The notes: generated by a model not told the origin, from the letters alone. 64,000 nt of DNA from CAIWHR01 sp963811685 (GCA_963811685.1 CAWESK010000018.1:1-64000); one strand, 5' to 3'; numbered from the stretch's first letter, positions 55,361 through 63,899 are shown. Made by a program: numbers and translations.

Positions 55361-55897
55361 ATGTATAGAGTTCGATTTCTTTTGATACTCGCGAAGTGCT
55401 TCATTGAGCCCTTGCTGCCGGTCAATGCGAAGAGATCTCTTCGTTTCAGAGCCATTCCATTAATCGACACCGATATCACAAGAATGTTCACGCATAGCTA
55501 TGCGACTTTTATGGGGCTGGCCCGCTGGCATCTGCTGTTTGGTTCGGAGTTCCGTGCTTTGGCCTTGCGCAACAAATGGGCTCCGGTGACATCGTCAGAG
55601 ATCACAGCCTATCGAAAGTCAATCCGTGCATGGCAAGCCTTCGAGCTAGAGACGCAAATAGTGTTTTGGGACGAAGCGCGCTTCTATGTTGAACACCTCT
55701 TCATTTCGAACAAGGTGGTTTGTGTCCGCACCCTTGTAGAAGGACTAATCCGAGCTCCATCAGGAATCTTGCGTCCCGGTGACGTATTTGCCGCGGCCGG
55801 CTTTGCAGGTGGGCCACCAAACGTTTCAGCGGAGCAAAGGAAGGAGGTTGAATGTCTAAAAAGACTATCTGCATCGGGCCTAAAACCTGATGCCTAA
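55361..55897 (+). CDS. Thioesterase-like (hotdog fold) protein in an integron cassette
   Basis: 178 aa. The central helix and strands (THSYATFMGLARWHLLFGSEF, then FELETQIVFWDEARFYVEHLFI) match the THEM6/4HBT-like acyl thioesterase pattern. The usual MNNGRY turn is replaced by SYATFMG, so activity on acyl-CoA is uncertain. ATG at 55361 lies 40 bases into the cassette. The stop is inside the following attC core. Confidence 0.7.
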   Translation: MYRVRFLLILAKCFIEPLLPVNAKRSLRFRAIPLIDTDITRMFTHSYATFMGLARWHLLFGSEFRALALRNKWAPVTSSEITAYRKSIRAWQAFELETQIVFWDEARFYVEHLFISNKVVCVRTLVEGLIRAPSGILRPGDVFAAAGFAGGPPNVSAEQRKEVECLKRLSASGLKPDA

Positions 55898-55976
55898 CCC
55901 GGCGGTCAACACGGACGCCCCGTCGGCAGCGCTTCGCGCCGGCCGCGGGTCGCCGGTTACCTTGATACGTTAGGGC
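55892..55976 (+). repeat. attC site 3, right array
   Basis: GCCTAAC at 55892 and GTTAGGG core from 55969. Inner TCAACACGG and CCGGTTACC arms fit the family. Confidence 0.9.
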
Positions 55977-56008
55977 GCCTTCGGCACGGCACATCAAATG
56001 CACATCTG

Positions 56009-56557
56009 ATGCCCACAGAATCTACTCACCGCCGACACTCGCGCCAGGTCGCCACGACTATCTTCCGACTTACCTCGTCGGCCGTCGGAGCGGCCCTGGG
56101 CCTTGGCCTGGTTCTGCTTTTCGCCGATCCGCCTACTGCACCGCTGTTCCTCGCTTCGATAGGCGGGTCAGCTGTCTTTCTATTCGGCCTCACGCGCGCA
56201 CCTGCAGCTCAGCCGCGCGCGCTGTTTGGCGGCCACATGGGTGGTGCGCTCATAGGCATTCTTTGCTTTCAGTTGCTTGGGGATGCGCTTTGGGTCTACG
56301 TACTTGCGCTCGTTTTGACGCTCGTGTTCATGCTCGCCACCAAGACTGTGCACCCGCCTGCCGGGGCTAACCCACTAATCATGTTGCACGCACATGCGTC
56401 GTTGGTTGCAATTTGGCAACCGGTCGTAGTCGGCGTCGCCATCCTCGCCGTGGTCGCGGCCGTCTGGAGTCGTTTGGTTCCTGGAATGATGCATTACCCG
56501 TGTCAGTGGCTGGAAAAATCGCCGCCGTTTATGTCTTGGGGCGGCTGGCTTGAATGA
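56009..56557 (+). CDS. HPP-family integral membrane protein in an integron cassette
   Basis: 182 aa with four to five transmembrane segments and the family motif HPPAGANPL. HPP proteins are linked with nitrite transport in cyanobacteria and plastids; the role here is unproven. Basic N-terminal residues before the first helix suggest an inside N-terminus. ATG at 56009, stop about five bases before the attC. Intact. Confidence 0.85.
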   Translation: MPTESTHRRHSRQVATTIFRLTSSAVGAALGLGLVLLFADPPTAPLFLASIGGSAVFLFGLTRAPAAQPRALFGGHMGGALIGILCFQLLGDALWVYVLALVLTLVFMLATKTVHPPAGANPLIMLHAHASLVAIWQPVVVGVAILAVVAAVWSRLVPGMMHYPCQWLEKSPPFMSWGGWLE

Positions 56558-56561
56558 AGGC

Positions 56562-56646
56562 GCCTAACCTGTCGCTCAACGCGGACGTCCCGCATGCGGG
56601 GCTGCGCCCCGGCATGAGGCCGCCGGTTAGCTTCTTGCGTTAGGGC
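56562..56646 (+). repeat. attC site 4, right array
   Basis: GCCTAAC at 56562 and GTTAGGG near 56639-56645. Inner arms CGCTCAACGCGG and CCGCCGGTTAG are shared, in the opposite orientation, with the left array sites. Confidence 0.9.
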
Positions 56647-56659
56647 TCGTCCACGTGGC

Positions 56660-57016
56660 ATGAGCATCGGCGAACTCTTGCGGTGGCAGTGGGAGGGATA
56701 CGCCAAGTATCATCAGTCCCGTCCCAATTTGCTCATCCACATTGTCGCTGTGCCGCTATTCCTGTTCGGAACGATAGCGCTGGTTGTAGCAGTCGCTCGG
56801 CTATCGTCTTTGCTTTTCGTCGTGGCTGTTGCGTGCATTATCGTAGCGGTCGCGTTACAAGGTCGTGGCCACCGGCTGGAACCCGTGCCACCGGAACCCT
56901 TCAGCGGGCCGCTTAATTTCGTATCGCGACTTTTCTTTGAGCAGTGGGTTACGTTTCCGCGGTTCGTTCTCTCGGGAGGGTGGCTTGCAGCATTGCGCAA
57001 GGCACGCGAGCCCTAA
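56660..57016 (+). CDS. Mpo1-like/DUF962-type membrane protein in an integron cassette
   Basis: 118 aa. YHQSRPNLLIHIVAVPLFLFG near the start and GRGHRLEPVPPEPFSG further on match Mpo1/DUF962-like membrane proteins, with His residues in the metal-binding places. Two or three helices. In yeast Mpo1 is a fatty-acid dioxygenase; a similar role is only inferred. ATG at 56660 is 14 bases after the attC. The stop lies in the next attC core. Confidence 0.7.
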   Translation: MSIGELLRWQWEGYAKYHQSRPNLLIHIVAVPLFLFGTIALVVAVARLSSLLFVVAVACIIVAVALQGRGHRLEPVPPEPFSGPLNFVSRLFFEQWVTFPRFVLSGGWLAALRKAREP

Positions 57017-57091
57017 CCGCGGTCAACACGGACACCCCATCGGCGGCGCTTCGCGCCGGCCATGGGTGCCGGTTGCCTTAGTACGTTAGGC
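57011..57091 (+). repeat. attC site 5, right array
   Basis: CCCTAAC at 57011-57017 and GTTAGGC at 57085-57091, family inner arms present. Confidence 0.9.
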
Positions 57092-57102
57092 AGCGCAAAC
57101 CC

Positions 57103-57573
57103 GTGGCGGAAATTCCAATTCGGTGCGCAGTTGCTTCTGCGGTCGTCCTCGAAGATGGCACCGATTCACCACGAATGCTCCTCCTGCGTCGGTCCAAACA
57201 ACCTCTTTTCGGTGAGTGGTGCCACGTGGCCGGGGGAATCGAGGATGGCGAAACCGCATGGCAGACGGCGCTCCGCGAAATTCGCGAAGAGACCGGGCTC
57301 ACCGTCGCTCGCTTGTTTTCCGCCGACTGCAACGAACAGTTCTACGAAGCCGGCCGAAACACTTTCACCGTTGTACCGGTGTTTGTCGCCTACGTTGACT
57401 CGTCACAGACTGTGCACTGAACTGCCGAGCATTCTGAGTTTCGTTGGGTTACGATCGCGGAAGCCCAGTCGCTGGTCACCTTTGGCGGGCAACGTCGCGT
57501 ATACGAAGAGATTCAGCGAGAGTTCATTGATCGTAAGCCATCGCCTTGGCATGAGATCGCTATCGCTGCCTAA
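57103..57573 (+). pseudogene. Nudix hydrolase cassette with an in-frame TGA
   Basis: A complete Nudix box is present (GGIEDGETAWQTALREIREE then TGL), so the protein should hydrolyse a nucleoside-diphosphate-linked substrate. A TGA at 57418-57420 ends translation after 105 residues. The same frame then continues for 51 more codons without break, with EHSEFRWVTIAEA, typical of Nudix C-termini, and stops at the TAA of the attC core. Full length would be 156 aa. One base change would explain the stop (for example CGA or TTA to TGA). It may be inactive, or the stop may be read through. Confidence 0.75.
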
Positions 57574-57650
57574 CCCCGCGGTCAACACGGACGTCCCGCG
57601 GGCGGGGCTGCGCCGGCGCATGGGTCGCCGGTTACCTTCGTTCGTTAGGC
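57568..57650 (+). repeat. attC site 6, right array
   Basis: GCCTAAC at 57568 and GTTAGGC at 57644-57650. Its TAA is the distal stop of the Nudix frame. Confidence 0.9.
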
Positions 57651-57720
57651 ATCGCGTAGCGCCTCTGCCATCATCCATTCCGACCGCAATCATCGTCACC
57701 AACTGCGAGGGATCCATTCC

Positions 57721-58167
57721 ATGTCCGATCGCACTGTCCGCCTACATCGAGTACTCCGCACGAAGCCTGAGAAGGTCTATCGCGCCTTTCTCGATGCGAG
57801 CGCCATGGCCAAGTGGCTTCCTCCTTACGGTTTCACCTGCACGGTGCACCACATGGATGCGCGCACCGGCGGCACGTTCCGGATGTCGTTCCAGAACTTC
57901 TCTAGCGGTAATGGTCACTCGTTCGGCGGGGAGTACATCGAACTGGTCCCGAACGAACGGATTCGCTACACGGACACGTTCGAAGACCCGAATTTGCCCG
58001 GGGTGCTGGAGGTGACGGTATCGCTGATGCCGGTCCTCGGTGGAACAGAGCTGAACATCACTCAGAGTGGCATTCCGGACGCCATCCCTCTCGAGATGTG
58101 TTACCTGGGTTGGCAGGAGTCGCTAACGCAGTTGGCGACACTTGTCGAGCCGGAAATTCCGGGCTAG
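57721..58167 (+). CDS. SRPBCC (AHSA1-like) domain protein in an integron cassette
   Basis: 148 aa, one START-like ligand-binding domain: VYRAFLDASAMAKWLPPYGF at the start, TGGTFRMSF in the middle and GWQESLTQLATLVE at the end. Such proteins bind hydrophobic ligands. ATG at 57721 is about 70 bases inside the cassette. Intact. Confidence 0.82.
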   Translation: MSDRTVRLHRVLRTKPEKVYRAFLDASAMAKWLPPYGFTCTVHHMDARTGGTFRMSFQNFSSGNGHSFGGEYIELVPNERIRYTDTFEDPNLPGVLEVTVSLMPVLGGTELNITQSGIPDAIPLEMCYLGWQESLTQLATLVEPEIPG

Positions 58168-58177
58168 AAGCGGCGAT

Positions 58178-58243
58178 GCCTAACCCGTCGCTCAACGGGC
58201 CTCGCCCGCGCATGGGGCCGCCGGTTAGCCTGTTGCGTTAGCC
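58178..58243 (+). repeat. attC site 7, right array (short)
   Basis: GCCTAAC at 58178 and GTTAGCC at 58237-58243; about 66 bp, with a shortened central arm. Confidence 0.88.
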
Positions 58244-58294
58244 GTCATGTGAGCGTAATGCATCGGCATAGCAGGTCTAATCAGGAAACCAATC

Positions 58295-58813
58295 ATGGAC
58301 AGACCTACACTTAAACCTCGTGGAATTCTCTTGGCGGTGGCTATCCTGCTGGGCACGACAATGCCTGGAGTTTCAAGCGCGCAACAGAGTCTCAAAGAAC
58401 AAATTGTGGGAACTTGGTCCGCGGTTTCGCAGTACGTCGAGCAGGACGGCAAAAAACTTGAACCTTTCGGCTCGAAGCCGAAAGGTATAGTGGTCTACGA
58501 TACCCTTGGACGATTTGTCCTCGTGCTTCAGCGGGCGAGCTTGCCAAAATTTGCGTCCGAAAACCGTCTGACCGGCACCGCGGAGGAAAACAAGGCCATC
58601 GTGCAGGGGAGCATCGCCTATTTCGGCACCTACTCCGTCAATGAAAGCGAACGCAAGATAAACATTCATTACGACGGTAGTACTTATCCCAATTGGGACG
58701 GACTGGATCAAATTCGTTTGATAGCATTCTCAGGTGACGAACTGACCGTCATCAGTCCCGTGTCTGCGGTCGGAGGTGGAACAGTACATCTAGTTCTCCG
58801 GCGCGTGAGATAA
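58295..58813 (+). CDS. Exported lipocalin-like protein in an integron cassette
   Basis: 172 aa. A signal peptide ends near Ser-Ser-Ala-Gln. The body has IVGTWSAVSQYVEQDGKKLEPFG and PKGIVVYDTLGRFVLVLQR, matching lipocalin-like (lipocalin_5) domains. It ends in a basic Arg-Arg-Val-Arg. ATG at 58295 begins the signal peptide. Ligand unknown. Confidence 0.75.
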   Translation: MDRPTLKPRGILLAVAILLGTTMPGVSSAQQSLKEQIVGTWSAVSQYVEQDGKKLEPFGSKPKGIVVYDTLGRFVLVLQRASLPKFASENRLTGTAEENKAIVQGSIAYFGTYSVNESERKINIHYDGSTYPNWDGLDQIRLIAFSGDELTVISPVSAVGGGTVHLVLRRVR

Positions 58814-58901
58814 GGCAGCACCAGGTATTGACCCCTTGCTGTCATTCTGATGTGCTATTCATCGACGAGATTGGGCGTTGTCCATATTGCGCCATCATGC
58901 C

Positions 58902-58950
58902 GGCTAACCTCTCGCTCAACGCGGAGGCTGATTAGCTTGGTTCGTTAAGC
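58902..58950 (+). repeat. attC site 8, right array (reduced)
   Basis: GGCTAAC at 58902 and GTTAAGC at 58944-58950, only about 49 bp. CGCTCAACGCGG and TTAGCTTGG are kept but the central arm is lost. Confidence 0.78.
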
Positions 58951-58970
58951 GTCGAGCCAGTTGCAAATTG

Positions 58971-59435
58971 ATGCCCACACTATCTCCCGCCGCCGCGTCA
59001 TTCTCTTCCTCCAGGGCAATTGCGCTAGCTCTAATTTCGCTTGCACTTACTCCGATCGCAAGCTTTGTCGCACAGTTACGAGAGCTTGGATTGGGCCCTG
59101 ACCTAATTGCAGGAATGGAGTTTAAAAGTTTCACATCTTTTCTCGTAACGCTCGGATTGCAAGCCGCTCAGACGGTTATCGTCGCTGCCGTCGTACTAAC
59201 GATCCTTCGACCTAGATCCCTAGCTGAAGTGGTATGTGTAATTTCTCCAGTCATAGTGCTCCGCTTGGTTTGGCTCTTTCTGGTGACAACCTACGTTGCG
59301 CCGCTGGATGGACTTCCAGATTTCGTCATGCGATCGTCCGAGTATGTTGGCGTGTTGGTTGGTGCTTTGACTGCTACTATCGCCTATACACGAATTCGCT
59401 CGTCCATTGCTGCGCCGGGTAAGTCGGAGCACTGA
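58971..59435 (+). CDS. Small membrane protein of unknown function in an integron cassette
   Basis: 154 aa. The ATG at 58971 is preferred over a TTG one codon upstream. Four hydrophobic segments (about 15-34, 57-80, 87-107 and 120-137) are separated by short loops. No motif is recognised. The stop lies about 50 bases before the next attC. Confidence 0.6.
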   Translation: MPTLSPAAASFSSSRAIALALISLALTPIASFVAQLRELGLGPDLIAGMEFKSFTSFLVTLGLQAAQTVIVAAVVLTILRPRSLAEVVCVISPVIVLRLVWLFLVTTYVAPLDGLPDFVMRSSEYVGVLVGALTATIAYTRIRSSIAAPGKSEH

Positions 59436-59482
59436 TTCCCATTCCCCCTCCTTCGAGCGCTGTTCGCTACGTTGACATCGCG

Positions 59483-59550
59483 GTCTAACCTCGCGGTCAA
59501 CACGGAGGTCCCGCCGGCCGCTGGTCGCCGGTTATCTCAGTTCGTTAGGC
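59483..59550 (+). repeat. attC site 9, right array (short)
   Basis: GTCTAAC at 59483 and GTTAGGC at 59544-59550, about 68 bp. Confidence 0.85.
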
Positions 59551-59591
59551 CTCTCACCCAATTCCGAAACTCGCGCCTGGATTACCGAACG

Positions 59592-59933
59592 ATGACGAAA
59601 TATCTTGTCTCCTTCCCCGGACCGGCGATGGACATCCCCGACGAAGACATAGCTGCCGTTGGCGAAGCGGCACACGCTGTCATACGCGAGGCGAAGGACG
59701 CCGGCGTCTACGTATTCGGTGGTGGCATCAACGAGGACGTCGCGCCGCTGATGATCTCCGCCGACGGCAACATCACGAACGAGACGTACCCGCAGACCAA
59801 AGAGTTCGACGGCGGCTTCTGTGTCCTGGAACTCCCGTCGCGCGAAGCCGCCGTCCAGTGGGCCGCTAAGATCGCCCGTGCCTGCCGCTGCTCGCAGGAA
59901 CTCCGCGAATTCCAGTACGACCCCGAGAGCTAA
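59592..59933 (+). CDS. YciI/DGPF-like domain protein in an integron cassette
   Basis: 113 aa from the ATG at 59592; the longer open frame upstream lies in attC sequence. The ferredoxin-like fold pattern of YCII-related proteins is seen (YLVSFPGPAMD, VYVFGGGI, FDGGFCVLELPSREAAVQWA). Activity is unknown, though some members act as small hydrolases. The stop overlaps the next attC core. Confidence 0.72.
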   Translation: MTKYLVSFPGPAMDIPDEDIAAVGEAAHAVIREAKDAGVYVFGGGINEDVAPLMISADGNITNETYPQTKEFDGGFCVLELPSREAAVQWAAKIARACRCSQELREFQYDPES

Positions 59934-60035
59934 CCAGCGAGGCCGCGGTATGCTGAGGCCGAAGAGATTCAAGGCGGACCGCCACCGGCGGGCCTTCGGC
60001 CGGGCCTGGCGGCCGGTTACCTTCGTTCGTTAGGC
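59928..60035 (+). repeat. attC site 10, right array (long)
   Basis: AGCTAAC at 59928 and GTTAGGC at 60029-60035, about 108 bp. The left arm carries extra sequence before the GGCGGACCGCC part. Confidence 0.78.
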
Positions 60036-60068
60036 CTCAAAGTACGGCAGTACACCCGAGTGCGACGA

Positions 60069-60626
60069 ATGCAACACCAGATCATCTCCGACTACAGCGC
60101 TCCAACCAAGATCGTGCACTGGTTGACGGCAATTCTCGTGTTGGTTGCCTTCATCTACGGTCCCGGCGGCTCGGAGGAGCGCGTCTACTCGGCGGCACGC
60201 GATTTCGACAGGCAACTACATGAGACCCTTGGTCTTTGTGTATTTGCGCTGGTCGTTTTCCGAGTCTTGTGGCGAGCCATCGACAAGCGTCCAGAACCTC
60301 CGCCTGTGCCACGCTGGATGGGCGTCACGGCCGGCATCGTTCAAACGGCGCTCTACGTACTCCTCTTCGCCGTTCCGCTAACCGCCGTCGTCGGCGCCTG
60401 GCTAGAGGGTCACGCGCTCATGCTGCTAGGGGGCATCGCGCTTCGTCCGCCAGTTGCCGAATCCCACGCACTTGGCGCCAAAATCGCAGAACTCCACACG
60501 TGGCTGGGTGACGTCATCCTCTGGCTTGCGGGGGCGCACGCAGCCGCCGGACTCTTCCACCACTATGTCCTCAAAGACGGCGTTCTCAGGTCAATGCTTC
60601 CGCGCCGAAACGCGGATGCCGCATGA
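60069..60626 (+). CDS. Cytochrome b561-type membrane protein in an integron cassette
   Basis: 185 aa with four transmembrane helices. KIVHWLTAILVL has a conserved His for haem, HETLGLCVFALVVFRVLW the second, and HTWLGDVILWLAGAHAAAG with HHYVLKDGVL the others. This is the bacterial b561/YodB fold that passes electrons from quinol. ATG at 60069 is preferred to a GTG three codons upstream. Intact. Confidence 0.85.
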   Translation: MQHQIISDYSAPTKIVHWLTAILVLVAFIYGPGGSEERVYSAARDFDRQLHETLGLCVFALVVFRVLWRAIDKRPEPPPVPRWMGVTAGIVQTALYVLLFAVPLTAVVGAWLEGHALMLLGGIALRPPVAESHALGAKIAELHTWLGDVILWLAGAHAAAGLFHHYVLKDGVLRSMLPRRNADAA

Positions 60627-60627
60627 G

Positions 60628-60921
60628 CCCTAACCTCATTCGGCCTAACCCTTCCACCGTAGCCCGCTGCCGTGACTAAACCCGATACGTGTTTGGATCG
60701 CATTCGACAGCGTCGGTCTTTGGTACACCCTTTATGGAACTGTCATCCTTTCCGCGGTGCGTGCCGGTATCATCGGAGTTGCGTGTTGGCTATGGGCACG
60801 GTTCGTTTAGCCACCGGCTCCGGCGGCCGCGCTAGTGGGCGTTAACTAGCAACGTGAAGTGGCCTGACCTCTCGGTCAACGCCCCACCGCTGCGACGGGT
60901 TCTCGACTCTTTGGACACGGC
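60628..60921 (+). repeat. Degenerate attC region between cassettes
   Basis: Two R''-like cores (60628 CCCTAAC and 60643 GCCTAAC) have no matching GTTAGGC partner nearby. A later GCCTGACCTCTCGGTCAACGC at 60862 is an attC left half with a changed core and no right half. About 290 bases have no supported gene. This looks like old recombination or deletion. Confidence 0.6.
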
Positions 60922-61467
60922 ATGAAGACGCAAGAACCACAAAAACTTCTTGCAAGTCTGAAGGCACGATTTGAAAAGAACACGCCGAGGCACCAAGGAG
61001 TAACTTGGACCACGGTGCAAGCGAAGCTGCTGAGTAAGCCAGAAACGTTGAAGGTGCTCCAATCAATGGAAGCTACCGGTGGAGAACCCGACGTGATCGG
61101 CTACAACAAAGCTGCGGACGTCTACATTTTCTATGACTGCTCCGCCGAAAGTCCCCTTGGACGTCGGAGCCTGTGCTACGACCGCGCAGCCCTCGATGCC
61201 CGCAAGGAAAACAAACCGAAAGGCAACGCCCTCGACATGGCTGCAGCGATGGGCATTGCTCTTCTAACCGAGGAACAATATCGTCATCTCCAGACACTGG
61301 GTGTCTTTGACACGAAAACTTCCAGCTGGATTAGCACGCCGCATGATGTAAGAACTCTCGGGGGAGCGGTTTTCTGTGATCGGCGCTATGGCCGGGTCTT
61401 CGTGTATCACAACGGCGCTGAGTCGTACTACGCGGCTCGTGGCTTCCGAGGTTCGCTACAAGTGTGA
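60922..61467 (+). CDS. DUF4256 family protein in an integron cassette
   Basis: 181 aa, full-length DUF4256. Family signatures are GGEPDVIGYNKAADVYIFYDC, SAESPLGRRSLCYDR and the conserved end VFVYHNGAESYYAARGFRG. Function is unknown. ATG at 60922. The gene is well conserved although the sequence before it is degenerate. Confidence 0.86.
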   Translation: MKTQEPQKLLASLKARFEKNTPRHQGVTWTTVQAKLLSKPETLKVLQSMEATGGEPDVIGYNKAADVYIFYDCSAESPLGRRSLCYDRAALDARKENKPKGNALDMAAAMGIALLTEEQYRHLQTLGVFDTKTSSWISTPHDVRTLGGAVFCDRRYGRVFVYHNGAESYYAARGFRGSLQV

Positions 61468-61514
61468 AAGCCTTCGGAAGCCCATACACGTCGAATTTCA
61501 ATGCGCGCCGTGAC

Positions 61515-61597
61515 GCCTAACCGCTCGCTCAATGCGGACGTCCCGTGTGCGCCGCTTCGCGCGCGCACTTGGCCGCCGGTTACCCTTTCCGTAAGGC
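61515..61597 (+). repeat. attC site 12, right array (altered right core)
   Basis: GCCTAAC at 61515. The right core reads GTAAGGC (61591-61597) instead of GTTAGGC. Inner arms fit the family. Confidence 0.82.
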
Positions 61598-61603
61598 ACC
61601 ACC

Positions 61604-62032
61604 ATGTGTTCGTTAACGATCACCGATGACGCCTACTCCAGGATTCAGCGCGAGCTTGCCGGTTCGCCGATCGAATCTCCAATCATTAGCCTCGTGCAGT
61701 CGGCACGGGCGAAGTTACCCCCTTACGCGATGCTTCGCGCTATCGATCCCGACGCGAGCGATAACAATCTCCACGATCTCGCGTTGGAGCGTCACGGCGC
61801 AGACTCCGCGGCGCCGCTCCAGTGGAATCTGATTCCCGGTGTTTATTCGCGCGAAGATGTTCCGATCGAGTCCCGCGTAGAAATACGTGGCATTTGGTTC
61901 TCGTTTTCGCCCAAATGGCAGCAACGCATGAAGGGTTGGCGGCTCGACGCCGTCGGCGACACTCTCGTGCTGAAGGACGCTGCAGGAAGGATTATCCTTC
62001 CATCCAATCCTGACCCAGCAGCTGATGCCTAA
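61604..62032 (+). CDS. Protein of unknown function in an integron cassette
   Basis: 142 aa soluble protein with no recognised domain. WNLIPGVYSREDVP, GIWFSFSPKWQQRM and AAGRIILPSNP are the more structured-looking parts. ATG at 61604 is seven bases after the attC. The stop lies inside the next attC core. Confidence 0.6.
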   Translation: MCSLTITDDAYSRIQRELAGSPIESPIISLVQSARAKLPPYAMLRAIDPDASDNNLHDLALERHGADSAAPLQWNLIPGVYSREDVPIESRVEIRGIWFSFSPKWQQRMKGWRLDAVGDTLVLKDAAGRIILPSNPDPAADA

Positions 62033-62154
62033 CATGTCGTTCAAGCGGACGCAGCTCGGCACGGCTTCGCCGTCGCCCCGCCGCCGGCAATCGACGTCCC
62101 GCATGCGGGGCTTCGCGGCCGCAGCGGATCGCCGGTCGCCTTAGTTCGTTAGGC
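62027..62154 (+). repeat. attC site 13, right array (long)
   Basis: GCCTAAC at 62027 and GTTAGGC at 62148-62154, about 128 bp, longest in the window. Extra GC-rich palindromic sequence sits in the middle. Confidence 0.82.
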
Positions 62155-62163
62155 CCCGCGTCC

Positions 62164-62637
62164 GTGGCAACAATTACCGGTCCGACTCAACTGCAGTCGG
62201 CCGTTGCCGAGCAAATCCTGCGCACTTTGCCGCAATGGTTCGGCGTCGAATCGTCCCTGCTGCAGTACGCGGCGGACGCTCAAACCCTCCCAACTTTCGT
62301 GGCAGGCTCGGACCGTGCTCCAATTGGCTTTGTCAGCCTTCGCGAGCACAATTCTGACACCCTGGAAATCAACTGCATCGCGGTGATTCCCGAGCATCAT
62401 GGCGCAGGAGTCGGAACGGCACTTTGCAATGCCGCCTCGGAGTGGTGGGCATCGCGCGGTGGCCGATTGATTCAAGTTAAGACACTTGGGCCATCTCGCA
62501 CCGATCCGAGCTATGCACGCACCCGCGCGTTTTACGCCGCGCGAGGCTTTCTTCCCGTAGAGGAATTCACGCAACTCTGGCCCGGTCACCCATGTCTGCT
62601 GCTCGTTCTGCCGCTCGACAGCCGCCTCGGGGCCTAA
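62164..62637 (+). CDS. GNAT N-acetyltransferase in an integron cassette
   Basis: 157 aa. The acetyl-CoA-binding motif is CIAVIPEHHGAGVGTALCNAA with a usual R/QxxGxG/A pattern, and TRAFYAARGFLPVEEF is the C-terminal signature. Substrate unknown; cassette GNATs include drug-modifying enzymes, but nothing here points to one. Start is GTG at 62164; the stop is in the attC core. Confidence 0.85.
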   Translation: MATITGPTQLQSAVAEQILRTLPQWFGVESSLLQYAADAQTLPTFVAGSDRAPIGFVSLREHNSDTLEINCIAVIPEHHGAGVGTALCNAASEWWASRGGRLIQVKTLGPSRTDPSYARTRAFYAARGFLPVEEFTQLWPGHPCLLLVLPLDSRLGA

Positions 62638-62686
62638 CCCGGCGGTCAACACGGACCGGGCGGCCGGTTACCTTGATGCGTTAGGG
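62632..62686 (+). repeat. attC site 14, right array (reduced)
   Basis: GCCTAAC at 62632 and GTTAGGG at 62680-62686, about 55 bp. The central arm is mostly missing. Confidence 0.82.
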
Positions 62687-62689
62687 CGC

Positions 62690-63082
62690 ATGCGCACTAT
62701 CATCTCAGTTTCGGTCTGTTTGCTCTATTTCGCTGTTGTCGTTGCTCTCGTTCCCCTGTTTACGTCGATTACTGCTCCCTTGTTTCTAGCTGCGTGGTCA
62801 GTCGCGTTTGTGTGGTGCTACCTAGCCCCGATTCGCGGGCGAGCCGTCGTGGCGTTGGTTGTAGTCGCCGTTGTCACAGTTGTTCTTCCAATCGGTTATC
62901 TATTTGCTAGTGGCTGGTATATCTACCGATCCTGGTCTGTCTTGAGCGGTTCGCTCTGGTTTGCGTTCGAGCAACTCGCGTTGTTGGAGGGCATTGGATT
63001 TTTCGTGCCTATAGTCGCGGCTGCATGCTGTATCGCTCTAATGCGGCGGTTGCGCTTCCGCGCTCCAGCGGATCAGCCGTGA
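62690..63082 (+). CDS. Small membrane protein of unknown function in an integron cassette
   Basis: 130 aa, about four transmembrane segments (about 5-20, 24-44, 51-72 and 95-115) and a short basic tail. ATG at 62690 lies only three bases after the attC. No family recognised. Confidence 0.6.
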   Translation: MRTIISVSVCLLYFAVVVALVPLFTSITAPLFLAAWSVAFVWCYLAPIRGRAVVALVVVAVVTVVLPIGYLFASGWYIYRSWSVLSGSLWFAFEQLALLEGIGFFVPIVAAACCIALMRRLRFRAPADQP

Positions 63083-63095
63083 ATCCATCAATGCG

Positions 63096-63176
63096 CCCTA
63101 ACCTGTCGGTCAACGCGGACCGCCAGCGGCGGGCTTGCGGCCGCACCTGGCGGCCGGTTACATTCGTTCGTCAGGC
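63096..63176 (+). repeat. attC site 15, right array (altered right core)
   Basis: CCCTAAC at 63096 and GTCAGGC at 63170-63176 in place of GTTAGGC. Family inner arms present. Confidence 0.83.
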
Positions 63177-63218
63177 GTCGATGTCCATTCTCCGCTTTTC
63201 CTTCGCGAAGTAGTTCCT

Positions 63219-63899
63219 ATGCCTCTCCTCGGTCAAGCCGCAATGTTACTGACGTTCGACGTTGCTGCTGAGGCGCTTACCGAGCATGATGATTGGCACA
63301 CCCACGAGCACCTTCCCGAGAGACTCTCCATTCCCGGCTTCATCCGCGGAACGAGGTGGATCTCGCTTGGAGAGCAACCACGGTACTTCGTGATCTACGA
63401 AGTAGCGCAGCTCACCACCCTGACGTCCGAGGTGTATCTGCAGCGACGAAACAACCCTACCCCTTGGACGTCGAAGATGATGACCCGCTACCGAAGCATG
63501 AGCCGTGGCTTCTGCTCGGTGACGGCCACCTTTGGGCTCGGGGTCGGGCACGTCGCGATGCTAATCCGCTTCAAGCCGCAGGCTGGGGCGGAGGCTCAGA
63601 TGCGCGCGTGGCTCGTCGGGCAAGCTCTTCCACAGCTTCCCGCGAAATCCGGTATCGGAAGCGTTCACTTGCTCGAGGGCACGCTGACTCCACAGATGAC
63701 GAACGAGCAACGCATTCGGGGCGCCGACGCAGGTGTCGACTGGGCAATTCTTGCTACCGGGTATAGCCGAGACTGCCTCGCTGAACTCTCAAGCGCCGAT
63801 CTTGGTGCTCTGCGACTTGCCAAAAATGGCGGCACTGGCGTTCGTGCCGCGACATACCAGATCGACTACTCGCTGTCGCATGACGAAATCGACGTCTAA
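63219..63899 (+). CDS. Protein of unknown function in an integron cassette
   Basis: 226 aa from the ATG at 63219; the upstream open frame is attC. HDDWHTHEHLPERLSIPGF near residue 25 resembles an EthD/dimeric alpha-beta-barrel type start, and RGTRWISLGEQPRYFVIYEV follows. This suggests an antibiotic-monooxygenase-like or EthD-like fold, with low certainty. The stop lies in the attC core at 63894. Confidence 0.6.
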   Translation: MPLLGQAAMLLTFDVAAEALTEHDDWHTHEHLPERLSIPGFIRGTRWISLGEQPRYFVIYEVAQLTTLTSEVYLQRRNNPTPWTSKMMTRYRSMSRGFCSVTATFGLGVGHVAMLIRFKPQAGAEAQMRAWLVGQALPQLPAKSGIGSVHLLEGTLTPQMTNEQRIRGADAGVDWAILATGYSRDCLAELSSADLGALRLAKNGGTGVRAATYQIDYSLSHDEIDV

